Source: G038396625 sp038396625 (lineage in GTDB: Bacteria; Bacillota; Clostridia; Peptostreptococcales; Thermotaleaceae). Taken from it: a stretch of 64,000 bases of DNA. The translations under genes were made by a program, and so were the position numbers. Shown here one piece after another: positions 51,137 through 60,288 of this stretch. The stretch is taken from the NCBI GenBank assembly GCA_038396625.1, contig CP121688.1, forward strand, positions 2,666,001 through 2,730,000, in the 5' to 3' direction. Position 1 is the first letter of the stretch. Each line of letters starts with the position of its first letter. The notes below the pieces were generated by a model that saw only the letters and a program-made list of their open reading frames with translations, did no database searches and had not been told where the DNA came from.

Positions 51137-53444
51137 TATCTTTCACCCTATAAATATCGATGATTTTTTCTTCAAATTCAGAAAGTTCATCATCCTTTTT
51201 ATGTAACGAAAGGTATTTAACATTACCATATTGGTCATAAAAACTCTTACCTACAATTGACTTAAGGGTTTCAGTATCATTATAGAAATATTCCCCAATC
51301 AATGGCAAAATCTTGTAATACCAAGTTTGATATAAATTGCTTAATGATTCAATTCCCATAAAATAGGCATGTCCAATTCTATGGTCACGATCATATTTAT
51401 CCATAACTTTTTCATTGATGGCATCTAATAACTTCGTCAAATCAACGGTGTCATTGATAATTGGATTATCATATTGCGTCAGAACTCCTGAATCCGGCTC
51501 AATTTCAACGAATGTAAAACGTCTTCTTAATGCCGTATCTATTGCTGCTATTGACCTATCTGCTGTGTTCATTGTACCTATAATAAATAAATTGCTTGGT
51601 ACAGAGAATTCTTTTTTTGAGTAAGGCAGTAAGCTCTTTAGCTTCCCTCGTTTGTCTTGTTCAACGAGCGTAATTAATTCCCCGAAGATTTTGGCAATAT
51701 TACCTCTGTTGATTTCATCAATAATCATGTAATAAGGCTTAATTTCTCGTTTGTCCTCATGACTTTGTTTCACCAAACTGTTTTGAGTAACCATTTCAAT
51801 AACATCGGAAACACTAATACGTGATAACTCATATATCGTTTTCAATGTCAAGTTCTTAAATCCGTTGTACTTATGGATGTTTATGGGATAACTAAGCTCT
51901 GTGAACCACTCGACGCTTCTTCTATGTTTATAACTATATTTTGTATCATATCTATAATCAGCTTTAATCACACCAATCATGCGAATGGTCTGTTGACTGT
52001 CATAGACAAGCACAATATCACCAACCGTCATATCATTTACGAAAGAATTTACTGAATTTGCATTTTGAGTCGGCTTATTTCCAAAATCGCTTTCATCTCC
52101 AAGTTCAGCTAAAATATCATCATAAGTCATATTACTAAGATCAAGTTGATCCAACCAGTTGATTGCAATATCACCGCTTTTAATACATTCATTAAAAATA
52201 TCGTCTGATTTTCTTTCTCCTAATGATACTTTCCATATATTACTTTCAGAATGAATCATGTCCACATACTCGGCATTATTCTGCCTTTTTATCAACTCTT
52301 TCTCTGCATTTATGCACAGTTCCTTAAACAGACCATTTTCTAACTTGTAACCCACTTTTCCTGAATCATCATCATTCAGAACCGGTCTGATACCTTCAAT
52401 GAATTCCTCATAGGAATAGGATTGATGAAAAGTAATGGTCTTGACCCTATTTTCTACTTCCGCCACCTTATAGCTTCCACCTGTCTTAAAATACTTATTT
52501 TCAAAATGGTCAATAATCTTTCTGGTTGCGTATGTTTTACCAGTTCCCGGTGGGCCGTATAAAATAAGATTGGGATTAAAATTAAGGAGTCCCGCAAATA
52601 TTTGATATTGTTCATTATCATCTTCGAAAACTTCTTCATCGATAACGGCACTATTCGGTTTTATGTCTGAATTTCCCGCTTTTGCACTTGCTGATCGTTT
52701 TCTACCAACCAGAAGATTATCATATAACCGAATTGCACTTGAAACTTTATAAAAGCCATTACTTTCAAGCTCTTCAATCAGTGTAATCAAAAACTTACGT
52801 TTCTGAGAAGCTTGGTCTTCTAAGGCATAGTCGCTCAACTCTCTAATTGTATATTTTCCGTCATCAGCGTTTCTTTCTTCATAAAGTTTATTGAACGCTT
52901 CATATACTATGAACTTGCCTTTCTCAAAACGATCTATGCTAGTAATCTTCATCTGTTCAAGATTATCAATCGTTACTCTAATATCTCCTTCTTTATAATT
53001 AACACTGGTATCCTCCAAAGCAATATATATATTGACACCACTGGATTTGAAGTCAATGTCTACGGGATTTGGTGGACAATCATCCGTTGTTTTTATCGGA
53101 ATAAACCCTAGCCCTTTAACACTCTTTGTCACTTTATTGACTAGATTCAGATCATGAATAAAATACTTATATCTTGTAAAATCATTGGTTACACTAACAT
53201 CGTCATATTTCTTCACTTCATCAAAAAGCAATACCCCATCATCCTTGGGGTTTACTGTATTCTTTAATTTGGTATATTCTTTGGCTTTCCATAAAGCTGC
53301 AATTTTGCCTTCATAAGCGGCAAAAATATAATCCCCTGGTTTAACTTCACCATAATAACTACTGCCTTCATCTCCAGCAGAATAAAATTTCTTTTCAATT
53401 TGTTCCCGATGTTTATTACTAAACTTCCCTAAAAAGAGTCTCAT
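51129..53444 (-). CDS. mcrB: McrB-type AAA+ GTPase with an inserted EVE/PUA-like region
   Basis: 771 residues from ATG 53444 (GGAGGGATTGAAG upstream). The N-terminal 280 residues are a divergent sensor region. The AAA+ core has Walker A YGPPGTGKT (around 296-304), Walker B MIIDEINRGN (around 573-582) and the McrB signature IGTMNTADRSIAAIDTALRR. Between Walker A and B lie about 140 extra residues (about 400-540; WKVSLGERKSDDIFNECIKS, then VGDIVLVYDSQQTIRMIGVI) that look like an EVE/PUA-type fold, which reads modified bases. It forms a GTP-driven complex with McrC. Confidence 0.88.
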   Translation of the reverse strand: MRLFLGKFSNKHREQIEKKFYSAGDEGSSYYGEVKPGDYIFAAYEGKIAALWKAKEYTKLKNTVNPKDDGVLLFDEVKKYDDVSVTNDFTRYKYFIHDLNLVNKVTKSVKGLGFIPIKTTDDCPPNPVDIDFKSSGVNIYIALEDTSVNYKEGDIRVTIDNLEQMKITSIDRFEKGKFIVYEAFNKLYEERNADDGKYTIRELSDYALEDQASQKRKFLITLIEELESNGFYKVSSAIRLYDNLLVGRKRSASAKAGNSDIKPNSAVIDEEVFEDDNEQYQIFAGLLNFNPNLILYGPPGTGKTYATRKIIDHFENKYFKTGGSYKVAEVENRVKTITFHQSYSYEEFIEGIRPVLNDDDSGKVGYKLENGLFKELCINAEKELIKRQNNAEYVDMIHSESNIWKVSLGERKSDDIFNECIKSGDIAINWLDQLDLSNMTYDDILAELGDESDFGNKPTQNANSVNSFVNDMTVGDIVLVYDSQQTIRMIGVIKADYRYDTKYSYKHRRSVEWFTELSYPINIHKYNGFKNLTLKTIYELSRISVSDVIEMVTQNSLVKQSHEDKREIKPYYMIIDEINRGNIAKIFGELITLVEQDKRGKLKSLLPYSKKEFSVPSNLFIIGTMNTADRSIAAIDTALRRRFTFVEIEPDSGVLTQYDNPIINDTVDLTKLLDAINEKVMDKYDRDHRIGHAYFMGIESLSNLYQTWYYKILPLIGEYFYNDTETLKSIVGKSFYDQYGNVKYLSLHKKDDELSEFEEKIIDIYRVKDNG

Positions 53445-53460
53445 CTTCAATCCCTCCAAT

Positions 53461-53697
53461 CTATTTAAACAGTTTTTTTAGAAGCTTAAAAATATCAAAT
53501 GATGTTCTATTATACACCTTGTTGTAGGCATATTTCTTTGGATTTCTAACCCATCCATATCCTCGTGGCATTTTCAGACCTGCTCTATGTACAATCTGCC
53601 TTTTTAAGCTCGTTCTTGCAGATATTCTTTTTTTCAAGCTTGGTGTTCTTATTCCAAATTTCACTTGCTTCGCCTCCCATTTATTGATTAAATCCAA
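53461..53697 (-). CDS. Small basic protein encoded with mcrB
   Basis: 78 residues with about 23 Lys/Arg (SLKKRISARTSLKRQIVHRA, then GLKMPRGYGWVRNPKKYAYN). The rest is short and hydrophobic at the C-terminus (DIFKLLKKLF). I do not recognise a named family. GAGGCGAAGC-type Shine-Dalgarno sequence precedes it, and its stop lies 16 bases before the mcrB start, so translation is coupled. The charge suggests nucleic-acid or membrane binding. Confidence 0.55.
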   Translation of the reverse strand: MDLINKWEAKQVKFGIRTPSLKKRISARTSLKRQIVHRAGLKMPRGYGWVRNPKKYAYNKVYNRTSFDIFKLLKKLFK

Positions 53698-53742
53698 AAT
53701 AACAAATCCGGAGATTTTGTGCTTGTAATCACTTTAGTTGGA

Positions 53743-55287
53743 TTAAGCTGCTTCCATTTCAGATAAAGAAGATATGATCATCAATATATCGTTCACCATT
53801 AAAATCAATTTCAATACGTATTCTTTTTTATCATAATCCGTAATAATACCATGCTTTATCTTATTTCTGTTGAAATCTGGTACAGCCTCTGTATTATCAG
53901 GACTAAAACTAGCATAATACGCTTTAAATTGAACAAAGAAATACTCCGTCAAATAATCCATTAATTCATCTGATTCTTTTTTTAGTGGAGTTATATATTT
54001 CCAAATGCTTGTTTCGAACACTTTGTATCTATCGTTTGCAAAGTTACGAATAGCACCTTCAAGCATTATAGTAAAGGCATCAACACCCGGCCAATATTTT
54101 CCCATTTTATAAAAGTTCACAGCATCATCAGACAATTTTTTAAATGGCTGGTAATAATTCATTTGCTCCCAGCTAGAAACCAACTTATCTAACACTTCAT
54201 AATTATTGCTCTCAAAATAGTTTGTGATAATTTCACTAATCTCTTCATCGCTTAGCTTATCACAATCACTATATAATCTTTCAATTACTTCTTCGTGTTC
54301 AATGTTGCCAATACACCAACCTAAGCCATATAGTTTTTTAGTTCTGTTCTTCAGATAAGCCTTCAAATGGTTTTGAGCTATACTTATTGCATTTAGATCA
54401 AAAAGAAAAGGGGTAATTCTTCTAGAAATTTCATTTGTGAATTCAACAAACTCCCTGATTCTATCTTGAGCTTCAAAGGCAATTCGATAATCCATCATTG
54501 TTTCACTAAACAATATCCTTTGATGTTCAATAACATCCGTAATTCTAGAGCTATTTATCATAGCATTTTTAACGGTGGCAAAAATATCTGAATCAAAAAT
54601 GCCCGTAACTGCTTTTATATTTGCCATTGCCTCTAAGGGTGGCTGTGAAAACATATTTGCTGCTTCAATTATTGTTCTATTTGAATTTACAACATTCTGT
54701 ATCTGAATGCATTCAATCATCTGGACAACATTATTGTTATATAACTCATTTACTCTATTAATCGTTTCAATATGCTCATTTATCCAGCCAAAGTGATTAT
54801 GAAGCATTGCGATATTATTGAAATTAGGAACTTTAGGCAAATTCCCTTTAAAGGTAGTATCAGTTATTTTCTTCATTTTTTTATTTAGTTTATCTAACTC
54901 TTTCTTCTCTTTTTCATGTAAGAGATAAAATTTTTCAAAACTTGATGTATCTTTCATCCCTAATACGCTTTCAAGCTGAGCAAAATATCCACTTTCTCGA
55001 TAAATGATTTCAATAATCTTTTCAATATCACCTTTAGATATGGCTTTCATATCTTTAAACTCAAGCGTAAAATGGATATCATTATTTATGATCTTCCAAT
55101 CAGATTGTATCATTTCAAATAACATTGTATAAAATGCTTCCACTTTATCATCGCACTTCTTTATCTTATCCTCGTACACCTTATGAGCACTCATACTATA
55201 ACTGATAGGAAGCTCATATGCTTGGTCATTTATATTAACTAAGACTGTTTTAATTGATTTTTTAAAGTTTGATATTATTTGATCCAT
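53743..55287 (-). CDS. Large protein with C-terminal HEPN-like RX4H motif
   Basis: 514 residues, mostly helical. A charged coiled-coil-like segment lies at about 120-145 (KEKKELDKLNKKMKKI). The C-terminal 130 residues (DAFTIMLEGAIRNFANDRYK, then PDFNRNKIKHGIITDYDKKE) resemble the DUF4209-type HEPN fold, with R474 and H479 forming RX4H, the catalytic motif of HEPN ribonucleases. It follows the Schlafen-like gene by 34 bases and precedes the small basic gene by 45. By analogy with other HEPN proteins it is a candidate RNA-cleaving effector of a defence module. No family assignment beyond this is secure. Confidence 0.6.
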   Translation of the reverse strand: MDQIISNFKKSIKTVLVNINDQAYELPISYSMSAHKVYEDKIKKCDDKVEAFYTMLFEMIQSDWKIINNDIHFTLEFKDMKAISKGDIEKIIEIIYRESGYFAQLESVLGMKDTSSFEKFYLLHEKEKKELDKLNKKMKKITDTTFKGNLPKVPNFNNIAMLHNHFGWINEHIETINRVNELYNNNVVQMIECIQIQNVVNSNRTIIEAANMFSQPPLEAMANIKAVTGIFDSDIFATVKNAMINSSRITDVIEHQRILFSETMMDYRIAFEAQDRIREFVEFTNEISRRITPFLFDLNAISIAQNHLKAYLKNRTKKLYGLGWCIGNIEHEEVIERLYSDCDKLSDEEISEIITNYFESNNYEVLDKLVSSWEQMNYYQPFKKLSDDAVNFYKMGKYWPGVDAFTIMLEGAIRNFANDRYKVFETSIWKYITPLKKESDELMDYLTEYFFVQFKAYYASFSPDNTEAVPDFNRNKIKHGIITDYDKKEYVLKLILMVNDILMIISSLSEMEAA

Positions 55288-55321
55288 ATAACCGATAGTC
55301 CCCCTTTTCTTATAATCGTTG

Positions 55322-56479
55322 TCACTGAATAAATGTTCTTCGAAATTCTGATAACATTCTTTTTAGAATCTGCACATTATAATATTGCTTCTTAAATTCT
55401 TCCATGATATAACCGTCAATTTCTGGAAAGTGTGGAAGCCATATATTTATTGAAAAGTTTTCCTTGTTTGCCCAGTTTTTTATAACATAATTTTTAAATA
55501 ACTCCTTCTCATTTTCAGATTCAAAGATCAATACACATTCTTCAAATCTATTATGTGATGTAGTTTCTTCATCTCCATCTGGGACATAATAGAACTGATG
55601 AATTACATAAGGCAATGTATCTTTAATAAAATATTTAAAAACTATGTCCCAATTATGAAATCGTCCAAAAGAAACTCCGTCTGTCAAAGGTGTAGGTGTA
55701 AAGTATCTTCCTCCATCTAAGCTAACCCCTTCTAATGTTGACAATAATGTTTGATGATAAAATATTCTTATTTCTCTCCAATGGGGTCTAATATCTGTTT
55801 GGTTAAACAAATAATATTGATATGCATCCCCATCATCTTCCAAGGTATATTCTATTGTGAACTCAGGAAAAAACATATGATATTTTTTTGCCGTTTCCCA
55901 GTTAGTAGGAGCATCTAGCCACTCAACTGGTTTACACAAGTAGTGTTTGATTCTTTCCAGTGGTGTCGATATAATTCCAAATCGTTTTTTCCATAAATAT
56001 TCTACATGGTGAATGTCAGCTGATTTTTCTTTTGGTGTGTTGGTGTCCATTACACGTGTGTATATATTATTTGCCTCAATACTCTGATATCTCTCATTTA
56101 AGTAGTATGGCGTATTGTTACTATTTTTCATCACTATCACATCAATACAACCATCTTCAACAATAATAGGTTCTACATACACTGTAGGACGAATTCCTCC
56201 GGCAAATTTTTTATCCTTTAAAAAGTCAACAATCATTTGAGTATTTTTCCGGTTCTCATCATCTTTGACATCCTTAATCTTATGATCATTTTCTTCATCT
56301 ACTCCAATAATGATATAAGCATCCCTATTCTCAAGATTATTGGACATGCACATGATGTCATGGAGTAAATCCGCTTTCTTTCCCTTCGAATACCACTCGC
56401 TCTTAAAATCCCAATACGAGCCTTCTTGTTTTAAATCAATAATATTCAATATTTCTGAGTACACATTCATCACCTTCAA
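55322..56479 (-). CDS. AlbA_2/Schlafen-like ATPase domain protein
   Basis: 385 residues. The N-terminal domain carries the AlbA_2 (Schlafen) pattern: QEGSYWDFKSEW, then LHDIMCMSNNLENRDAYIII and GVDEENDHKI, including the conserved ExxxxxFK and the glycine after the aliphatic strand. The C-terminal part is unrecognised (IRPHWREIRIFYHQTLLSTL). AlbA_2 domains occur in RNA-binding or nuclease defence proteins and in regulators. The gene lies 48 bases downstream of hamB and 34 bases upstream of the HEPN-like gene. The start is uncertain: several GTG/ATG options lie near 56464-56479. Confidence 0.65.
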   Translation of the reverse strand: MKVMNVYSEILNIIDLKQEGSYWDFKSEWYSKGKKADLLHDIMCMSNNLENRDAYIIIGVDEENDHKIKDVKDDENRKNTQMIVDFLKDKKFAGGIRPTVYVEPIIVEDGCIDVIVMKNSNNTPYYLNERYQSIEANNIYTRVMDTNTPKEKSADIHHVEYLWKKRFGIISTPLERIKHYLCKPVEWLDAPTNWETAKKYHMFFPEFTIEYTLEDDGDAYQYYLFNQTDIRPHWREIRIFYHQTLLSTLEGVSLDGGRYFTPTPLTDGVSFGRFHNWDIVFKYFIKDTLPYVIHQFYYVPDGDEETTSHNRFEECVLIFESENEKELFKNYVIKNWANKENFSINIWLPHFPEIDGYIMEEFKKQYYNVQILKRMLSEFRRTFIQ

Positions 56480-56527
56480 TGTAAATTCTTGAAATTTATT
56501 TTAGCTCCATGTGGCTAAATATCTTCA

Positions 56528-59110
56528 TTATTCTTTAATTTCAAGAGCCATTTTTTCCATAAACTCTTTATATTCTGCTTTCCCTTGGTCTATATTAGCA
56601 ATGATTTCCTCAATATCAATTGATACTAATATATCGTTCTCAAAGTTTAATGATTCCATATGATTCTCAAGTAAAAATGTCGCCAAGTATCTTGGTAGAC
56701 CTATATTTTGTAGTTCTATTACCTTTAAATCCGTTGTACCGTATTCTAAAAAGTCTCCCCAATTTGCTCCTGCATTTTCTTCACCAAGCCTTTCACACAA
56801 GATCAAATAATAATTGGTAAAATAGTTTTTCATCTTATATCGAATATTTGTTTCGATATCTCTCATTAATTCATTGATTATCAGATTGATTATTCTTTTA
56901 TCCTTACCATCAAATGGAAGTCTCTCATTTACATCCCAATATTCGCCTCGTTCTTCATAATACTTAATTATGTTCATAATAATATGATTTAATGGTACAG
57001 AATTCATCCAATCTTTCATAAGCACAGCATAATATCTAAGCTTATTTTTATTTTTTGCTAACGGGGCATGTCCACTGGATTCTTCATCTTTCCAACCATA
57101 TAGGTCATAAAAGAGATTAAGAAAATATTGACATTCTTCTCTTGTTACATCAGTGGGCATTGTTTTTTCATTAATTTTCTCCAATTGCCAAGCATTATTC
57201 TGGTACTTTTCTTTTATCATCGAAGATGTTGACAGAATTTCGACTGGCACCATATTATTCTTGACTTTTTTTCGTAGCAGTTGATTTGCACCATCAACTT
57301 GAGCTATGAAATTTGCTTTTAAAACGGATTGTTCCTCCCGAATTTGATGTATAAACGCTATATTGGCATAATGATCCCATATTTCTTTTTCGGCACTAGT
57401 TACACTCTTTCTAGTAAACTCTTTCCCCTCAAGAGAACGTCCAATATTAATGTAAAACTTCTTTTGCCCTTTGATAACATACGGCTGAATTTTTCTGATT
57501 TCCCTACTTCTAACAACTTCAAGGTCTTTTATAGGATTGTCCCAGCGATTTCTTTTATCTAAAATCTTGGTACAGATAATATTTCCGGACAATTCTTTTG
57601 TTAAACGTCCTGCTCTACCAGCTAAATTCCAAAAATCAATATCAGTAAACTTAGATAACCCAATCGCATTATTTAAGATGAAAATATTCTTTGCCGGTAA
57701 ATTTACACCTTCTAGTAAAGTAGACGTGCAGAAAAGATAATCGATTATCTTTTCTGAGAACAATGACTCGATTCTTTCCCTTACCCTCTGTGGTAAACGT
57801 CCAAAATGATATCCTACACCTTTTTTTAAGCAATCAATCAAATAGTAATCTCGATGTATATGTTCTTTTATTAGTTCAATCAACTCATTAATCTGTTCAT
57901 TATCTTTATCTGGCAATAGTTTAGCAAACGAAATTGCGTAATCAATAGTATCCTTTGTTGAATTACAGTAAATAATATTCTTGTTGCCATCACCTAGTTT
58001 ATATAACCACTGATTAAAATCATACTTTTGATATTCTGAATCCATTGATTCAGTATAATCTTCGCCTAAATCTGAAAACAAAGTTAAATTATCGTTGTAA
58101 ATATCTAAAAAATATCTGTTCTGTGCTACCGGAGATTCTTTAACTGACATCGTCTCTTCTGTACTTTTTTCAAACAACTGCAAAAACACATCAGCATTTG
58201 GTACATTAGGTGAGGCAAAGAACAATTTGACACTTTTTCTTTCAGCCTGTAATATTGCATGGTAAAATAGCGGTCCCCTTGAATCCTTATTTGAAACCAT
58301 TTTATGCGCCTCATCAATAAACATATAATCAACTTTCGGATTTTCATTGTTTGAAAGATATGATATTAGTCTTTCTGGTGTAAATACAAAAATATACCTA
58401 GTCTTTGTATCTTCAAGTAATCTAGGTATAACAGGATGTGAAAGCACTTTGTATTTAATGTCATTGAAATTACCGCCAGCTATATCTATTAGTTCAGATT
58501 TCATTTTGTTTGTTACCTGATTTATTAATGCTCTAGTCGGTACGAGAATAACCATGTTTTCTGTAAAGTTATGTTCAAAAATCAGATACTTGATAAATGC
58601 TTCAATAATAAAAGACTTTCCCAAAGAAGTAGGTCCCGAGAAACTGAAATGGTTGTTGCTTTTTAGTGCTTCATAGATCTTATACTGCGGATCAGTAAAA
58701 ACATTCTCACCATGTGGATCTCTTTGAAATGTTTGCTTTATAATTTTCTCCATTTCAATTTCTTCATTTGTAAAAACTTTATTATTATTTTTCAATACCA
58801 GTTCAAGTGCTGGGAAGTTCCCCAATCGAACAAGAACAGCATTTGCTATGCCAATATAATACTCGTCATATGAATAATCGTCGTATAGCATACTAATGAT
58901 TTTGTAACATATATTTCTGTCATCGCTTTCTTCTGAATAAGAAAGTATATCTGCAAATCGAAGTAAATCGTGGTATTCTTTTGAAGACAGTTCATGACCT
59001 TCAGCAAGTTTAAAAAAGCCTTGAAATTTAATTCTCTCAATTTTCATAAACAGCTCTCTAAAATATTCATCTCTTAATACTCGTCTAGACAGTTCTTTAA
59101 GCAACCCCAT
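56528..59110 (-). CDS. hamB: Hachiman HamB, superfamily 2 helicase
   Basis: 860 residues. Helicase motifs: Walker A SGPTSLGKS (158-166), motif Ia PTRAL (191-195), TPERL (244-248), DEAH in MFIDEAHKM (266-269), then CTSTLLEGVNLPAKN and the motif VI region WNLAGRAGRLTKELSGN. Preceded by a DUF1837 gene with overlapping stop and start (TAATG), this is the gene pair of the Hachiman anti-phage system, in which HamB senses DNA and releases HamA. The long C-terminal helical part is typical. No lesions. Confidence 0.85.
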   Translation of the reverse strand: MGLLKELSRRVLRDEYFRELFMKIERIKFQGFFKLAEGHELSSKEYHDLLRFADILSYSEESDDRNICYKIISMLYDDYSYDEYYIGIANAVLVRLGNFPALELVLKNNNKVFTNEEIEMEKIIKQTFQRDPHGENVFTDPQYKIYEALKSNNHFSFSGPTSLGKSFIIEAFIKYLIFEHNFTENMVILVPTRALINQVTNKMKSELIDIAGGNFNDIKYKVLSHPVIPRLLEDTKTRYIFVFTPERLISYLSNNENPKVDYMFIDEAHKMVSNKDSRGPLFYHAILQAERKSVKLFFASPNVPNADVFLQLFEKSTEETMSVKESPVAQNRYFLDIYNDNLTLFSDLGEDYTESMDSEYQKYDFNQWLYKLGDGNKNIIYCNSTKDTIDYAISFAKLLPDKDNEQINELIELIKEHIHRDYYLIDCLKKGVGYHFGRLPQRVRERIESLFSEKIIDYLFCTSTLLEGVNLPAKNIFILNNAIGLSKFTDIDFWNLAGRAGRLTKELSGNIICTKILDKRNRWDNPIKDLEVVRSREIRKIQPYVIKGQKKFYINIGRSLEGKEFTRKSVTSAEKEIWDHYANIAFIHQIREEQSVLKANFIAQVDGANQLLRKKVKNNMVPVEILSTSSMIKEKYQNNAWQLEKINEKTMPTDVTREECQYFLNLFYDLYGWKDEESSGHAPLAKNKNKLRYYAVLMKDWMNSVPLNHIIMNIIKYYEERGEYWDVNERLPFDGKDKRIINLIINELMRDIETNIRYKMKNYFTNYYLILCERLGEENAGANWGDFLEYGTTDLKVIELQNIGLPRYLATFLLENHMESLNFENDILVSIDIEEIIANIDQGKAEYKEFMEKMALEIKE

Positions 59111-60015
59111 TATATAATCTCCTCCAATATTCTTCTTCGATTATCATCTAACTCAGAAAATGGCATGACATAAATATAAAAGTTATGCCCAAACAACTTA
59201 TACTCTTCAATCTTCTTAGCAATATAGCCTAATCTTCGAGAAACATCATCACTTATTGTTGATATGATTTTCTGTCTGAACTGATCATTTGGCAACTTCA
59301 TATCTTCAGTATTAATTTCAATCTCATAACCAATAAAGATTCCAAAAGCATCATCAACATAGAAGTCTCTATCCTTTTTCGGATAAATCAAGTTTTCCAA
59401 AAAACTTCTTTCCTCATCAGAAAAAGCTTCTTTGTCTAAATTTGAATGTAATAAAGTCTTTTCATAGTTTATTCCACTTTTTTCTTTACCATCTTTGTTA
59501 ATTTCGTTTTTGAATTCATATATCGATGTGAAAGCAGCGCTTAAAGCATCCGTCATACCTTTAATAGTCTTTGATTCTCCAAATATTAATTGATAATTAC
59601 CGTTATCCAGCTTTAAAAAATGCACTCCATCAGCACCATGAACATACATGCTAGTTGAGGTTTTAAGTTCTAATTTCGATAAAATTTTAGGTGCTTCCAG
59701 ATGAGATTCCAAAAAACAATAAAGTAAAAATTCACCTAATTCACCGGTATTATTGATATATTCCTTGAACTTATCTTGTGCTGTACGAGTTAATGTATGG
59801 GGTTTGCCTTTAAATCTTTCTTTTATCTTTCGTGATACAGAGTAGTCAATTAATGGGTCAAGAAGATTTCTTGTTAAACTCGAATAATCAAAATTATTTG
59901 CATTAATATTAAGCACAAATAAATTCACTTTACTTGTACCATAATCATCAACATTTTTTTCCCATATATGCTGAAATGAATCCAAAAAATCTTTTGACCC
60001 TATACTCAACTCCAT
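59110..60015 (-). CDS. hamA: Hachiman HamA (DUF1837) nuclease
   Basis: 301 residues from ATG 60015 (TAGGAGGG upstream). The DUF1837 core is present: TGELGEFLLYCFLESHLEAP (E92, E95), SMYVHGADGVHFLK (D129) and YQLIFGESKTIKGMTDALSA (E147, K149), a PD-(D/E)XK-type site. In Hachiman, HamA is the DNA-degrading effector held inactive by HamB. Its stop overlaps the hamB start by one base. Confidence 0.85.
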   Translation of the reverse strand: MELSIGSKDFLDSFQHIWEKNVDDYGTSKVNLFVLNINANNFDYSSLTRNLLDPLIDYSVSRKIKERFKGKPHTLTRTAQDKFKEYINNTGELGEFLLYCFLESHLEAPKILSKLELKTSTSMYVHGADGVHFLKLDNGNYQLIFGESKTIKGMTDALSAAFTSIYEFKNEINKDGKEKSGINYEKTLLHSNLDKEAFSDEERSFLENLIYPKKDRDFYVDDAFGIFIGYEIEINTEDMKLPNDQFRQKIISTISDDVSRRLGYIAKKIEEYKLFGHNFYIYVMPFSELDDNRRRILEEII

Positions 60016-60056
60016 ATCAAACCCTCCTAAGGTATTACGAAACAAAATTTGACTCT

Positions 60057-60271
60057 CTATAATTTACTAGTAATCGATTTTAATTCCTTAAGTTCTTCGT
60101 TTGTCAACGTCACACCTTTTCCCATCTTCTCATGCTCCGGTGCCCAATCTCTTAAATCATATTTTGGTCTCTACCATTCCATGAAACCAGATTTAATTCT
60201 TTTTTCCAACCCTTGGCATTCTCTGAGAGAACACCAAGAGTTTCTATAATTTCATATTTGATATCTGCCAT
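60057..60271 (-). pseudogene. YdbC/PC4-like single-strand DNA-binding protein, frameshifted
   Basis: From ATG 60271 (AAGGTGG upstream) the frame reads MADIKYEIIETLGVLSENAK, then GWKKELNLVSWNGR. After that the protein continues in the next frame (PKYDLRDWAPEHEKMGKGVT, LTNEELKELKSI) to TAG 60057. One base is missing near the GR/PK junction. This is the YdbC type of the PC4 fold. It lies between hsdR and hamA, 17 bases after the hsdR-side gene gap, so it is part of the island transcript. Confidence 0.85.
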
Positions 60272-60288
60272 ATTTTCCACCTTCTACA

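Noticed and set aside
53743..55287. Assigning the HEPN-like protein to a named Abi or Avs system
   Set aside because: Only the C-terminal motif is recognisable. The rest matches no family I can name, so a named assignment would be unsupported.
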